Origin: Helicobacter_D ganmani
Lineage (GTDB): Bacteria > Campylobacterota > Campylobacteria > Campylobacterales > Helicobacteraceae
DNA length: 64,000 nt
Reading direction: 5' to 3' (one strand)
Assembly: GCF_965138225.1 (NCBI RefSeq)
Contig: NZ_CBCSAX010000003.1
This document shows, one piece after another, positions 16,271-26,135 of this stretch. Position 1 is the first letter of the stretch. Every line of letters starts with the position of its first letter. A program made the position numbers and the translations under genes. A model generated the notes under the pieces. That model had not been told where the DNA came from. It did not search any database and saw only the letters and a program-made list of their open reading frames with translations.

Positions 16271-17677
16271 TTAAGAATCGCTTTTGCTTAAAATTTCTAA
16301 TGCTTGCTTGATTCTTTCTATGACCACTTCAGCTCCTAATGCGCTCATCAAGGGCGCGATTCCAACGCCACCGGGTGAGCCAAGCAGAGCAAAGCGTAAA
16401 GGCATAAAAAAGCTTTTTGCCTTGATTCCTTGAAAATCTGCGAAAGTCGCAATTTCTTGTTCTGCTTCTTGCACATTTTCAAAAGGTGTTTTTAGGGATT
16501 GCAAATAAATCATAAATTCTTTTAACAAGTGAATATTCTCCTCATTCTTGACTTTTTGGAGCATTTTTTCGTCATAAGTTACGACAGAAGTCAAACAAGT
16601 TTTTAGGATTTCAACAAATTCCAATAGTGTTTTAGAACGTTCTTTAATTTCGGGATACAGAATCTCTTGTGCGCGTTGATTTGGAATCTCTGCGCCATAA
16701 AAAGGCAATAATGTATTGATTTGTTTGCAATCTAGTTTGTGTAAATAGTGTGCGTTTAGCCACAAAAGCTTTTCTTTATTGTAGGCAGAGGGAGCACTAT
16801 TTAAGCTATTGGGATTAAAGAAATCTAACATTTCTTGCATAGAAAAAATTTCTTGGTCTTTGTGACTCCAACCTAAACGTACAAGAAAATTCAATAAGGC
16901 TTGGGGCAGGAAACCTAGAGTTTTGTATTCCATAACACTCATTGCACCATCGCGTTTGCTAAGTTTTTGCCCTTGAGGATTGAGAATCATTGGCACATGA
17001 TAAAATCGCGGAATCACAAAACTTAATGCTTGGTAAAGAATGATTTGTTTGGGTGTGTTACTTAAATGGTCATCGCCACGAATCACATCTGTTACCCCCA
17101 TAAGCGCGTCATCAATCGTTACGACGAAGTTGTAAGTGGGTGTGCCATCACTGCGTGCAATGATGAAATCGTCCAATTCTTTTGCCGCAATTCTGATTTC
17201 ACCTTTGACGCCATCAAGGAAGCAGATTTCCCCCTCTGTGGGTGCTTTAATTCGCACAACAGGTTTTACTCCAGCAGGTGGCGTGTCTGTAAAATCACGA
17301 TAGCGGTTGTCGTATTTCCACACTTGCCCTTTGGCTTCCGCCTCTTTGCGATTCTTGTCTAATTCCTCTTTTTGCATATAGCAATAATATGCTTTTCCTT
17401 CTTTTAATAAGCGGTCAATGTATTCTTGATAGAGCGAGAATCTTTGACTTTGATAGACAACTTCGCCATCATAATCCATTCCAACCCAAGCAAATGCCTG
17501 CAAAATTGCTTCTTTGGCATCTATTGAGTTGCGTGCTAAATCCGTATCTTCAATGCGTAATAAAAATTTTCCACCATTTGCCCTTGCATAAAGATAGTTA
17601 AAAAGTGCGGTGCGTAAGCCACCGATATGTAAATAACCCGTAGGAGAAGGTGCAAATCTTGTTACAATTTTGCTCAT
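16271..17677 (-). CDS. gltX: Glutamyl-tRNA synthetase
   Basis: A class I aminoacyl-tRNA synthetase with the HIGH-type motif in PSPTGYLHIGGLRTALFN and KLSKRDGAMSV. Length is 468 residues. H. pylori carries two diverged copies, one of which charges tRNA-Gln; which type this is cannot be decided here. Convergent with the pseudouridine synthase gene. Confidence 0.94.
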   Translation of the reverse strand: MSKIVTRFAPSPTGYLHIGGLRTALFNYLYARANGGKFLLRIEDTDLARNSIDAKEAILQAFAWVGMDYDGEVVYQSQRFSLYQEYIDRLLKEGKAYYCYMQKEELDKNRKEAEAKGQVWKYDNRYRDFTDTPPAGVKPVVRIKAPTEGEICFLDGVKGEIRIAAKELDDFIIARSDGTPTYNFVVTIDDALMGVTDVIRGDDHLSNTPKQIILYQALSFVIPRFYHVPMILNPQGQKLSKRDGAMSVMEYKTLGFLPQALLNFLVRLGWSHKDQEIFSMQEMLDFFNPNSLNSAPSAYNKEKLLWLNAHYLHKLDCKQINTLLPFYGAEIPNQRAQEILYPEIKERSKTLLEFVEILKTCLTSVVTYDEKMLQKVKNEENIHLLKEFMIYLQSLKTPFENVQEAEQEIATFADFQGIKAKSFFMPLRFALLGSPGGVGIAPLMSALGAEVVIERIKQALEILSKSDS

Positions 17678-17798
17678 ATTATTCCTTAAAATTTTATGTA
17701 ATTTGCAGAATCTTAACTTAAGATTGCTGAAATTTTTGCTTAAAAATTCTTACTCAAAGTAGAAGAATTTCACATTATTTTTTAAACTTTAATGTCCT

Positions 17799-18302
17799 TT
17801 ACTTTAGTGTTTCAATATATGCACCAATATCGTCCATATCGCGTCTGGTATAACGTTGCGCTACTTGGTTTTTGATAAAACGAGATTGTCCTTCAAAGCT
17901 TTGATTTTGGTAGGTTTTAATTTCACTTGCAATTTCACTTGCTTTCCAAGTATTAATTGCGGGCTTGCTTGCTACAGCAATTTCACCTTTTTGCCCATGA
18001 CAATTTGCACAATCACGTTCATAGAGTTTTTTGCCTTTTTCTAAATCTGCTGTTTTAGCTGTGCTTGCTACGGAACCTGTGCCTAAGAGACTATCTAAAA
18101 AATTTCGTTCTTGAAGTGTCAAATCCGCGTCTTCACGCACAACTTTAATGTCTTTTGAGCCTAAATTTTTGGAATATTTTTGCAAAATGGCTTTGATTTC
18201 TTCCCCAAATTCACCTTTGAGTTCAAAACAGACGCATTCATTTGCAGGAAGTGTGCTGCTTAAAACTGCGGCACAAACAAAAGCTGATAAAATTTTTTTC
18301 AT
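17799..18302 (-). CDS. Periplasmic c-type cytochrome, monohaem
   Basis: A signal peptide (MKKILSAFVCAAVLSSTLPA) and a single haem site CANCHG at about residue 98, with the C-terminal pattern RYTRRDMDDIGAYIETL of class I cytochromes c. The N-terminal 80 residues before the haem domain (ECVCFELKGEFGEEIKAILQ) have an extra CxC and are of unknown function. It is likely an electron carrier of the periplasmic respiratory chain. 167 residues. Confidence 0.85.
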   Translation of the reverse strand: MKKILSAFVCAAVLSSTLPANECVCFELKGEFGEEIKAILQKYSKNLGSKDIKVVREDADLTLQERNFLDSLLGTGSVASTAKTADLEKGKKLYERDCANCHGQKGEIAVASKPAINTWKASEIASEIKTYQNQSFEGQSRFIKNQVAQRYTRRDMDDIGAYIETLK

Positions 18303-18403
18303 TTTTGGGATTCCTTGTTATTTTTGAATTTAAATTGCGCAATTTTGCCTAAACTTTATTAATTTTTGGTTTAAAGTTAAAAGCCACTTTAGCTAGGATA
18401 GTT

Positions 18404-18409
18404 TATAAT
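18404..18409 (+). promoter_or_regulatory. -10 box of the 6S RNA gene
   Basis: TATAAT seven bases before the predicted 5' end of the 6S RNA at about 18416. Confidence 0.7.
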
Positions 18410-18415
18410 TCCTTT

Positions 18416-18615
18416 TGCCTAAGCAAAGCGCATTTCTTTAATTTTGGAGTCCAACATAATTTAAGTATTGCTGGTTGTATAGTTGGCTTTGTGTGATGGT
18501 GTTTTCGTTTGAGTCTCTTAAGTTGAGACGAGAATCTGCCGCCTAATAAGTTGCTTATGGCTAGAATCGTTGCCTATTTTTGGGCTAGACAAATAAGTAA
18601 CGCTTGCTTGGGTCT
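18416..18615 (+). ncRNA. ssrS: 6S RNA
   Basis: About 200 bases closed by a long terminal stem: GCCTAAGC(A)AAGCG at 18417-18430 pairs with CGCTTGCTTGGGT at 18601-18613 with one bulged A. The size, the terminal helix, an interior strong hairpin (AGTCTCTTAAGTTGAGAC) and the position just upstream of purD, where I recall the H. pylori 6S RNA, agree. 6S RNA binds RNA polymerase holoenzyme by mimicking an open promoter. The rest of the gap to 18709 is AT-rich and probably holds the purD promoter. Confidence 0.82.
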
Positions 18616-18709
18616 TGTAAAAAAATAGAGAATAATATTTTTGTTTTGAAAGTTTTTCTTTTAAAAAATCTTGAAAGTTTTAAAAACAAAAATTTTAAGG
18701 TTGTAAAAT

Positions 18710-19966
18710 ATGGAAATTGTTATTGTGGGTAGCGGCGGGCGTGAATATTCAATTGGGCTTGCATTGCAAAAGGAATGCAGAATAGACGGGATTTATTTTT
18801 ATCCGGGCAATGGTGCAACAAGCAAACTTGGCAAAAATATTGATTTTGCAAATCAACAAGAATTTATAGATTTTGCATTGATACAAAGAATCGGACTTGT
18901 GATTATAGGTCCTGAAGCACCATTGGTAGATGGTTTAGCGGATTCTTTGCGGGCAAATGGAATCCTTGTCTTTGGTCCAAGCGCAAAAGCCGCGCGTTTG
19001 GAGGGTTCGAAGGCTTATATGAAAAAGTTTGCGCAAAAATATGGAATCCCGACAGCACGTTTTATTCAAACGCAAGACTATGTAGAATCTTGCAGATTTA
19101 TTGACGCTTTAAGTTTGCCTATTGTCGTAAAAGCTGATGGTTTGTGTGCGGGCAAAGGCGTCATTATAGCCCAAAGCCACGAGGAAGCAAAAATAGCAGC
19201 GAAGGAAATGTTAGACGGAAAGAGTTTTGGGGATTCGGGTAAAACAATTGTGATTGAGGAATTTTTAGACGGATTTGAATTGTCTGTTTTTGCAATGTGC
19301 GATGGAAAGGATTTCATTGTATTGCCTGCTGCGCAAGACCATAAGCGACTTTTGGACAAAGACAAAGGTCCAAATACAGGAGGAATGGGGGCTTATGCTC
19401 CTGCTCCTTTGGCAAATGCGCAAATCCTTGAAGAAGTCAAATCCACAATTATTGTGCCGACACTTAAAGGTATGGCAGAGGATGGAAATCCTTTTAATGG
19501 AGCTTTATTTTGTGGGATTATGGTTGTTCAAGGTAAGCCCTATTTGCTAGAGTTTAATGTTCGCTTTGGCGACCCAGAATGCGAAGTGTTAATGCCGCTT
19601 TTTAAAAATGGTTTGTTGGATTGTTTCTTAGCGTGCGCTAGAGGGGATTTGAAAAATGTGCAATTTGAGTTAGAGTCCAAAGTATGTGTAGGAGTTGTGG
19701 TTGCTTCTAAGGATTATCCTTACAAAAGTTCTCCCAAAGCAAAAATTGTGATTCGTTCTTTGGATAATACGCAATCCCATATTAGCTTTGCAGGAGTGAG
19801 CAAAGAGGGAGAGGATTTGTTCGCAACCGGAGGACGTGTGCTTGTATGTGTGGGTAAGGGCGATAATGTGCAAGAGGCACTTAAAAATGCTTATGCACAA
19901 GTGGAATCTGTTAATTTTGAAGGAATGCAATATCGCAAAGATATTGCCTATCAAGCTTTGAGGTAG
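18710..19966 (+). CDS. purD: Phosphoribosylamine-glycine ligase
   Basis: PurD makes glycinamide ribonucleotide in purine synthesis. The N-terminal VGSGGREYSIGLAL is followed by an ATP-grasp domain (KADGLCAGKGVII, VIEEFLDGFELSVFAMCDG, GPNTGGMGAYAPAP, EFNVRFGDPECEVLMP). 418 residues, full length. AAGG precedes the ATG. It heads a same-strand run through pnp, in the same order as I recall from H. pylori. Confidence 0.95.
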   Translation: MEIVIVGSGGREYSIGLALQKECRIDGIYFYPGNGATSKLGKNIDFANQQEFIDFALIQRIGLVIIGPEAPLVDGLADSLRANGILVFGPSAKAARLEGSKAYMKKFAQKYGIPTARFIQTQDYVESCRFIDALSLPIVVKADGLCAGKGVIIAQSHEEAKIAAKEMLDGKSFGDSGKTIVIEEFLDGFELSVFAMCDGKDFIVLPAAQDHKRLLDKDKGPNTGGMGAYAPAPLANAQILEEVKSTIIVPTLKGMAEDGNPFNGALFCGIMVVQGKPYLLEFNVRFGDPECEVLMPLFKNGLLDCFLACARGDLKNVQFELESKVCVGVVVASKDYPYKSSPKAKIVIRSLDNTQSHISFAGVSKEGEDLFATGGRVLVCVGKGDNVQEALKNAYAQVESVNFEGMQYRKDIAYQALR

Positions 19967-19969
19967 GCA

Positions 19970-20440
19970 ATGAATACCAATAAGATTGAAGAAATTTTAG
20001 CACGTGAAGAAATTGAAGTTGCTCCTTATTGGAAGCGAATCGTGGCACATTTGATTGATGATTTACTTTTAAGTATGGTAATCATTGGGATTTATTGGGA
20101 TAGCATTATGCAAAATACGGGCGATGTAGAAGCAATGTTGGCGATTGTTTCTAGCTCTTGGGCGATTCTTTATGGAATCCGCATTTTATATCATTGGCTT
20201 TTTGTGCAGTTTTATGGAGCGACGATTGGAAAAATTGTCGTGAAGATTCGCGTGATAGAGTTAGGGTTGTTGGATAATCCTAGTTTTTGGCAAGCGTTTT
20301 TGCGCTCACTTTTGCGCACATTGAATGAATTTCTGATGTATTTGCCCTTCTTTTATATTTTTGCTAATCCTCTAAAAAGAGGCTTGCACGATATAGCAGC
20401 CAATACACTCGTTGTGGAGCTAAAGCCCTATAATGCTTAA
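19970..20440 (+). CDS. RDD-family inner-membrane protein
   Basis: 156 residues with three hydrophobic segments. The family's Arg and Asp-Asp positions are seen in YWKRIVAHLIDDLLLSMVIIG, and GATIGKIVVKIRVIEL and FLRSLLRTLNEF are typical later motifs. The function of the family is not established. It starts three bases after purD and overlaps lptD by 8 bases, so the three are probably cotranscribed. Confidence 0.85.
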   Translation: MNTNKIEEILAREEIEVAPYWKRIVAHLIDDLLLSMVIIGIYWDSIMQNTGDVEAMLAIVSSSWAILYGIRILYHWLFVQFYGATIGKIVVKIRVIELGLLDNPSFWQAFLRSLLRTLNEFLMYLPFFYIFANPLKRGLHDIAANTLVVELKPYNA

Positions 20441-22568
20441 ATTGTCTAAAGTCTTTGGAATTGTATCAAGCGTAGCGGCTTTTGCATTGTTTGTCCCAAA
20501 TTTTTTACAAGCACGTCCATCTATCAAGCAGTTTAATTCCCAACAAGAAGCTATTTTTGAGTTTTTGGCTGACGATATGGAATATAGTCAATCTCAAGTG
20601 ATTGGCAAGGGGCATGCCACGGTGATTAACTTAGACTATTTTGTAACTGCCAATGAAGCGACTTATGATACACAAAGCGGGGAAATCACACTAAGTGGCA
20701 ATGTGAATGCTTATAAAGGAAATGCACTTTATCTGAAAGCTCAAAAGATTAAGATTAAAATGCAGCAAGACTATTCCTTTTTAGAGCCTTTTTATTTGCA
20801 GGATTCTATGAGTGGTTTATGGGTAGATGCAAAAAGTGCGCAATATGATAAGAATGTTTATCAGACAGAGGATACAACGATTTCAACTTGTAGTGTGAAT
20901 AATCCAATTTGGCAATTAAAAGCAAGTAAAAGTCAATATGATGTCAATGAAGAATGGTTGAGCGTTTGGAATCCTCGTCTTTGCATTTATGATATGCCGG
21001 TGCTTTATTTCCCTTATCTTTCTTTTTCTTTGGGCTACAAGCGCAAAAGCGGTTTGCTTTATCCTGAAATTGGAAACTCAAAAGACGATGGTTTTTTATA
21101 TTCCCAACCCATTTTTATTGCTCCACAAGAGGAGTGGGATATGACATTTGCTCCTCAAATTCGGACAAAGAGGGGTGCGGGATTCTATAATGAATTTAGA
21201 ATCATAGACGATAGGGACGAAATGTTATGGGCAAATTTTGGTTATTTTGGCGATACAGATAGCTATCAGAGAACTTATGATTTAGAAAATCAGGCTCATT
21301 TTGGATTTCAACTCAAATACGAGCGTAAAGATTTGCTAACAAAATCACAAAATTATTTTTATGAAGATGGAATCTATGCGGATATTTCGCAAATTTCTGA
21401 TATTGATTATTTTCGTCTAACAGATAGAGACACGAGGGAACGTGCAGATTTACAAGGCAGTCTTTTGACTTCCCGTTTGAATTATTTTTTAAAAAGTGAA
21501 AATGATTATTTGGGTATTTATGGACGCTATTATTCGGATTTAGAAAAAACAAGCAATGCGGAGACTCTACAAACTTTGCCACAGGTGCAATACCATCGCC
21601 AAATGGATTCTTTGTTTTTGGATAATTTATACTATAGTTTTGACTATCAAGCCAAAAACTGGACGCGTCCTAAGGGTTATCGTGCAGTGCAGCAAGAAGC
21701 ACATCTCCCTATCCTCTATACACAAAGTTTTTTGAATGACTTTGTCAATCTCTCGGCTTCACCCATTTTTTATGCCACACAAATTAACTACAGCAACACA
21801 AAACAAAAAAAATTAGAAGACGGACGTTACTATTCGCAATATTATCAATTCAAAGTCAATTCTGATTTAGTGAAGCAATATGAAGACTTTGGGCATACAA
21901 TTAGTTTGGAATCCTCTTATATTTTGCCCGGCTTTGATAGAGAAAAAGGTGATTTTCAAGACTTTTTTACATTGCCCGGTCATAGACAAGAGTTGCGGTT
22001 TGGTGGCTCTCAATACTTTTATGATTCTAGTGATACACTTTTTTTGTCTCATCGCTTCAAGCAGCCTTTTTATTTGGAGGATAATCACAAAATGGGAGAG
22101 TTTGAAAACGAGATTCAATACTTTTATGATTATCAATGGAGTTTTTTGAGTAGCATTTTTTATTCACATCAAAAGGCAAAGATTTCTGAAGCCACACATC
22201 AAGTGCGTTATGACGGCGAGTATTTGAATGCAAGTTTTGGACATTTTTTCCGTCAATCTTTTGCAGATATTGATTGGAATCGTGGGAGATTTGGCGAGGC
22301 AAATTACCTAATGGCAGGATTTGAGAAAGAGTTTGAATCCATTGACATTTTTGCAAGTGCGGGCTATGATTATAAGGAACGTTACTTTAAGACTTGGCAA
22401 GTCGGCTTTGAAACTTCTATCCGTTGTTTTTCTTTTGGGCTTAAATATGTAAGTGAAATCTATCCAATGCTGACTACGCACGGAACAGAAGCAAAAGACG
22501 ATAAATATGTGTTATTTACAATTAAATTTATTCCTTTATTAAGCAGTGATGTAAAAGTAGGCAATTAG
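20433..22568 (+). CDS. lptD: LPS-assembly outer-membrane protein LptD
   Basis: LptD is the outer-membrane barrel that places LPS in the outer leaflet with LptE. A signal peptide ends near FLQARP. The OstA/LptA-like beta-jellyroll domain (FLADDMEYSQSQVIGKGHATV) is followed by cysteines in ISTCSVNNPIWQL and PRLCIYDMPV. A long barrel rich in aromatic residues ends GLKYVSEIYP. 711 residues is in the family range. It overlaps the RDD gene. Confidence 0.92.
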   Translation: MLKLSKVFGIVSSVAAFALFVPNFLQARPSIKQFNSQQEAIFEFLADDMEYSQSQVIGKGHATVINLDYFVTANEATYDTQSGEITLSGNVNAYKGNALYLKAQKIKIKMQQDYSFLEPFYLQDSMSGLWVDAKSAQYDKNVYQTEDTTISTCSVNNPIWQLKASKSQYDVNEEWLSVWNPRLCIYDMPVLYFPYLSFSLGYKRKSGLLYPEIGNSKDDGFLYSQPIFIAPQEEWDMTFAPQIRTKRGAGFYNEFRIIDDRDEMLWANFGYFGDTDSYQRTYDLENQAHFGFQLKYERKDLLTKSQNYFYEDGIYADISQISDIDYFRLTDRDTRERADLQGSLLTSRLNYFLKSENDYLGIYGRYYSDLEKTSNAETLQTLPQVQYHRQMDSLFLDNLYYSFDYQAKNWTRPKGYRAVQQEAHLPILYTQSFLNDFVNLSASPIFYATQINYSNTKQKKLEDGRYYSQYYQFKVNSDLVKQYEDFGHTISLESSYILPGFDREKGDFQDFFTLPGHRQELRFGGSQYFYDSSDTLFLSHRFKQPFYLEDNHKMGEFENEIQYFYDYQWSFLSSIFYSHQKAKISEATHQVRYDGEYLNASFGHFFRQSFADIDWNRGRFGEANYLMAGFEKEFESIDIFASAGYDYKERYFKTWQVGFETSIRCFSFGLKYVSEIYPMLTTHGTEAKDDKYVLFTIKFIPLLSSDVKVGN

Positions 22569-22577
22569 GACAAGTAT

Positions 22578-23303
22578 ATGGGAAATTTAAATAGCGAAAT
22601 TATTAGCACGATTGGAGGCAATTTTATCGGTAATACAATGCACTCTATGCGACGAAAGACTCTCTTTGAAAATCGCAATGACGCATTGCAAAAACTACTG
22701 CATAATATGCCCTTGAGTTTTTTTGAAAAGCAAGATTGCGTTGTTGTGGGGATTTCTTTTGCAGGAGTGCTTTTTGCGCATCGTTTGGCACAGATGATTA
22801 AAGCACCGCTTGCTTTTCTCTTTACTTCGCCAATTTTAGCACCAAATAATCCAGAATGTGAAATTGCAATGGCGACTGAAACGCACGATGTTGTGATAAA
22901 CGAAGCTTTAGTGCGCTCTTTTGAAATTAGCCTAGATTATATTTATGGCGAAGTGCAACGACAATACGAGGATAAAATGTTGCCTCTCATTTATCAATAC
23001 CGCAAAGGTAACCCCTTAATTTCTCTTAAGGGCAAACGCGTTTTGCTTGTAGATGAAGGGATTGATAGTGGTTTAACTGCATTAGCATCTATTAAATCCG
23101 TGATTACCTTACAAGCAAAAACCGTGCATTTTGCTTGTCCTGTTGCGCCCATTGAAGTGGCAGAAGTGATGGACGAAGCAACCGACGGAATTTTTTGCCT
23201 TTATCGGTCTAAAAATTTTGTAGATATTGGATATTATTATAAAGAGTATCCTGCAATAGAATCTTCAGTCATTGAAGAAATTTTTAACAATATACAACCA
23301 TAA
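22578..23303 (+). CDS. Phosphoribosyltransferase-family protein
   Basis: The PRPP-binding motif appears as VLLVDEGIDSGLTALASI near residues 155-172, with a type I PRTase core around it (VVVGISFAGVLFAHRLA). The N-terminal segment of 50 residues is not a known domain to me. The substrate is unknown. It lies between lptD and pnp, as its homologue does in H. pylori. Confidence 0.8.
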   Translation: MGNLNSEIISTIGGNFIGNTMHSMRRKTLFENRNDALQKLLHNMPLSFFEKQDCVVVGISFAGVLFAHRLAQMIKAPLAFLFTSPILAPNNPECEIAMATETHDVVINEALVRSFEISLDYIYGEVQRQYEDKMLPLIYQYRKGNPLISLKGKRVLLVDEGIDSGLTALASIKSVITLQAKTVHFACPVAPIEVAEVMDEATDGIFCLYRSKNFVDIGYYYKEYPAIESSVIEEIFNNIQP

Positions 23304-23318
23304 GTTCAAGGAGGAAGA

Positions 23319-25517
23319 ATGGACGAAGCAAAACTAATGTTTTTGAATAAAGAAGAAGAATATATTTTTGATAAATTTGCTAAACAAACTAACGGAAGTG
23401 TGTATTATAAAAATGGCAATAATGTTTTACTAGCTACGGTGGTAATTGATGAGAATTGCGTGGTAGAGGAGGATTTCTTGCCTTTAACCGTGCAATATAT
23501 TGAAAAATCCTATGCTGCAGGAAAATTTCCGGGTGGCTATGTCAAACGAGAAGCAAAGCCTAGTGATTTCGAAACTCTTACAGCTAGAATTATAGACCGC
23601 AGTTTGCGCCCATTGTTTCCAAAAGATTATTGTTATCCTACACAAATTACCATTATGGTATTAAGCGCAGAGAGTGATGGTGATTTACAAATTTTGGCTT
23701 TGAATGCTGCGAGTGCGGCTTTGTATGTTTCCGAGATTCCGCTTCATTTTCCTGTTAATGGTGTGCGGATTGGTAGAATTGCAGAGGAATTTGTGATTAA
23801 TCCAACTCCAAATGAGCAGGAGCAAAGCACTTTGGATTTGCTAGTCAGCGGTGTGAATGAGGATTTGTTAATGATTGAAATGCGCACTTTTGGCGGTGTA
23901 AAGGTAAAATCCTCTAGCAATCCTCTTAGCCTAATGACAACCTTAAAAGAGGAGGAAATCACTTCCTTTAGCGCAAATGAATTAGAGGAGGACAAACTCA
24001 TAGAGGCTTTAGAATTGGCGCGTACGCAGATTGCTCTTAAAAGTCGGCTCATCAAGGAATCTTTCGCGCCTTTTGTCAAGTCGCCTCTAAAGCTAGAAAG
24101 AGCTAGAAAGAGCTTTGTTTGTGAAAGAATTGAAAATTTTATTTGTCAAAATTATTTAGAACCTTTACGCAAAGTGATTGAGTCGTTGTCCAAAACAGAA
24201 CGCAATAGCCGCTTAAAAGCCTTTGCTAAGGAAATTATGGAATCTTGGAAGACACAGAGTTCAGACGATATAGAATCACTAGAAGAGCGTGTCAATGAAA
24301 CGCTCACTAAAGTAAAGCGCACGCTTATCCGACAAATGATATTAGAGGAGGGCAAACGCGCGGACGGCAGGTGCTTAAAGGAGGTTCGTCCTATCAGCAT
24401 TGAAACAAATTTCTTGCCTAAAGCGCATTCAAGCGCACTTTTTACACGAGGACAGACGCAGGCACTTGTGGTTTGCACTCTTGGAGGGGAGATGGATGCA
24501 CAAAATTATGAATTACTTACAGAAAAGGCAACCTCTAAGGAACGTTTTATGGTGCATTATAATTTTCCACCCTTTAGCGTCGGGGAAGCAAGTAGCATTG
24601 GTGCGACAAGCAGGCGAGAGTTAGGACACGGAAATCTTGCAAAACGCGCACTAGAGTGCAGTTTGATTAATAGGGATTCTAAAACGATTCGTTTAGTCTC
24701 TGAAATTTTAGAATCCAATGGTTCTTCTTCTATGGCAACAGTGTGCGGTGGCTCTTTAGCGTTGGCAGCTGCGGATATTGAATGCACTTCTTTGATTGCA
24801 GGAGTTGCTATGGGACTTGTATGTGAGGGGGAAAAATATGCGATTTTAACAGATATTATGGGCTTAGAAGACCACGATGGCGATATGGATTTCAAAGTTG
24901 CCGGAAGTACAAATGGAATCACTGCACTACAAATGGACATTAAGCTAGGGGGTTTAAGAACGGAAATACTAAAAAACGCGCTTTTTCAAGCTAAAGAGGC
25001 GCGTTTGCAGATTTTGGGATTAATGGAAGAGGCAAAAGAAAAGATTGTCTTAAATACAGAATCTCTGCCTAGCTCACAAATCTTTGCGATTCACCCTAGC
25101 AAGATTGTAGAAGTGATTGGACAAGCAGGCAAAACGATTAAAGAAATTATTGAAAAATTTGAAGTCGCGATTGACTTGAATCGTGATAATGGCGAAGTGA
25201 AAGTGAGTGGGGGAAATAAGCAAAAAGTGAATGCGGCAAAAGAGCATATTTTGAATATTGCAAATACCAAAGAAAATAAACCAAATCTTTATGAATTGTA
25301 CCAAGTGGGTGATATTTACACAGGTAAAGTAAAAAAAGTTGTAGAATTTGGCGCGTTTGTAGAGTTGCCTCATAATTACGATGGATTGTTACATGTTTCT
25401 AAGGTGACCAACAACAGAAATGAACGGATTAGCGATTACTTAAAAGAGGGCGATGAAGTGCGTGTAGAAGTGCTATCGCTTAATAAAAACAAAGTAGAAT
25501 TAGGGCTTGTGGAATAG
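23319..25517 (+). CDS. pnp: Polyribonucleotide nucleotidyltransferase
   Basis: A phosphorolytic 3'-5' exoribonuclease of the RNA degradosome. Two RNase PH domains are present (the first with GGYVKREAKPSDFETLTARI, the second with RGQTQALVVCTLGG and MGLEDHDGDMDFKVAGS). They are followed by a KH domain (PSKIVEVIGQAGKTIKEI) and an S1 domain (GKVKKVVEFGAFVELPHNYDG). 732 residues. CAAGGAGG precedes the ATG. Confidence 0.96.
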   Translation: MDEAKLMFLNKEEEYIFDKFAKQTNGSVYYKNGNNVLLATVVIDENCVVEEDFLPLTVQYIEKSYAAGKFPGGYVKREAKPSDFETLTARIIDRSLRPLFPKDYCYPTQITIMVLSAESDGDLQILALNAASAALYVSEIPLHFPVNGVRIGRIAEEFVINPTPNEQEQSTLDLLVSGVNEDLLMIEMRTFGGVKVKSSSNPLSLMTTLKEEEITSFSANELEEDKLIEALELARTQIALKSRLIKESFAPFVKSPLKLERARKSFVCERIENFICQNYLEPLRKVIESLSKTERNSRLKAFAKEIMESWKTQSSDDIESLEERVNETLTKVKRTLIRQMILEEGKRADGRCLKEVRPISIETNFLPKAHSSALFTRGQTQALVVCTLGGEMDAQNYELLTEKATSKERFMVHYNFPPFSVGEASSIGATSRRELGHGNLAKRALECSLINRDSKTIRLVSEILESNGSSSMATVCGGSLALAAADIECTSLIAGVAMGLVCEGEKYAILTDIMGLEDHDGDMDFKVAGSTNGITALQMDIKLGGLRTEILKNALFQAKEARLQILGLMEEAKEKIVLNTESLPSSQIFAIHPSKIVEVIGQAGKTIKEIIEKFEVAIDLNRDNGEVKVSGGNKQKVNAAKEHILNIANTKENKPNLYELYQVGDIYTGKVKKVVEFGAFVELPHNYDGLLHVSKVTNNRNERISDYLKEGDEVRVEVLSLNKNKVELGLVE

Positions 25518-25549
25518 CTTAAATTAAACAAAAATTTAGCTAAACGCGT

Positions 25550-25555
25550 TATAAT
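25550..25555 (+). promoter_or_regulatory. -10 box for atpE
   Basis: TATAAT about 67 bases before the atpE ATG, after the pnp stop. It implies that atpE has its own transcript. Confidence 0.5.
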
Positions 25556-25621
25556 TTTGCCCTACAAAGTGATAAGTAGGGGAATGAATCCGAACGGACT
25601 TTGAAATTTTAAGGAGAACAA

Positions 25622-25927
25622 ATGAAAAAATTACTTTTAGTGTTTTTTGCATTAGCTGGTGTAGCGTTTGCTGCGGAAGGTAACGAAATGTTATTGTCTT
25701 ATTCTGCAATTGCAGCAGGCGTAGGTTTGGGTATCGCGGCACTTGGTGGTGCAATTGGTATGGGTAGCACAGCAGCTGCAACAATTTCTGGTATGGCTAG
25801 AAATCCCGGTGTTGGTGGTAAATTGATGACAACGATGTTTATTGCACTTGCGATGATTGAAGCACAAGTTATCTATACTCTTGTTGTTGCATTGATTCTA
25901 CTTTATGCAAACCCATTCTTAGGCTAA
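25622..25927 (+). CDS. atpE: ATP synthase F0 subunit c
   Basis: The proteolipid of the rotor ring. After a signal-like N-terminus (MKKLLLVFFALAGVAFA, seen in epsilonproteobacterial subunit c) come two membrane hairpin helices. The polar loop is GMARNPGVGG, and the proton-binding glutamate lies in ALAMIEAQVIY. 101 residues. It has a strong AAGGAG site. It is separate from the main atp operon, as in H. pylori. Confidence 0.95.
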   Translation: MKKLLLVFFALAGVAFAAEGNEMLLSYSAIAAGVGLGIAALGGAIGMGSTAAATISGMARNPGVGGKLMTTMFIALAMIEAQVIYTLVVALILLYANPFLG

Positions 25928-25941
25928 TCTTATAGCTTTTT

Positions 25942-25960
25942 CCTTAGGGATTCCCTAAGG
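25942..25960 (+). terminator. Hairpin after atpE
   Basis: CCTTAGGG and CCCTAAGG form a perfect 8-bp stem with an ATT loop, 15 bases after the atpE stop and directly before tRNA-Leu. There is no U-run after it, so it may be a weak terminator or a processing site. Confidence 0.4.
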
Positions 25961-25964
25961 TTGT

Positions 25965-26048
25965 GCGCTGGTGGTGGAATGGTAGACACACCATCTTGAG
26001 GGGGTGGCGGGGAGACCCATGCGAGTTCAAGTCTCGCTCAGCGCACCA
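25965..26048 (+). tRNA. tRNA-Leu (GAG)
   Basis: Class II cloverleaf: acceptor GCGCTGG / TCAGCGC, anticodon stem CCATC / GGTGG, loop TTGAGGG giving GAG, a variable arm GCGGGGAGACCCAT, T-loop GTTCAAGTC and encoded CCA. Confidence 0.95.
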
Positions 26049-26135
26049 TTTTTTCTCTCATTTTTTAAACGATTTTTTTATTTTTATTCAAACATTTATG
26101 CTAAGATTTTAGTTATTTTAATACAAAGAGCAACA

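Noticed and set aside
22057..22356. Open frames opposite lptD
   Set aside because: They are shadows of a well-conserved gene with no start signals.
26004..26135. Longer N-terminus for proA
   Set aside because: It would begin inside tRNA-Leu; the conserved protein starts at 26136.
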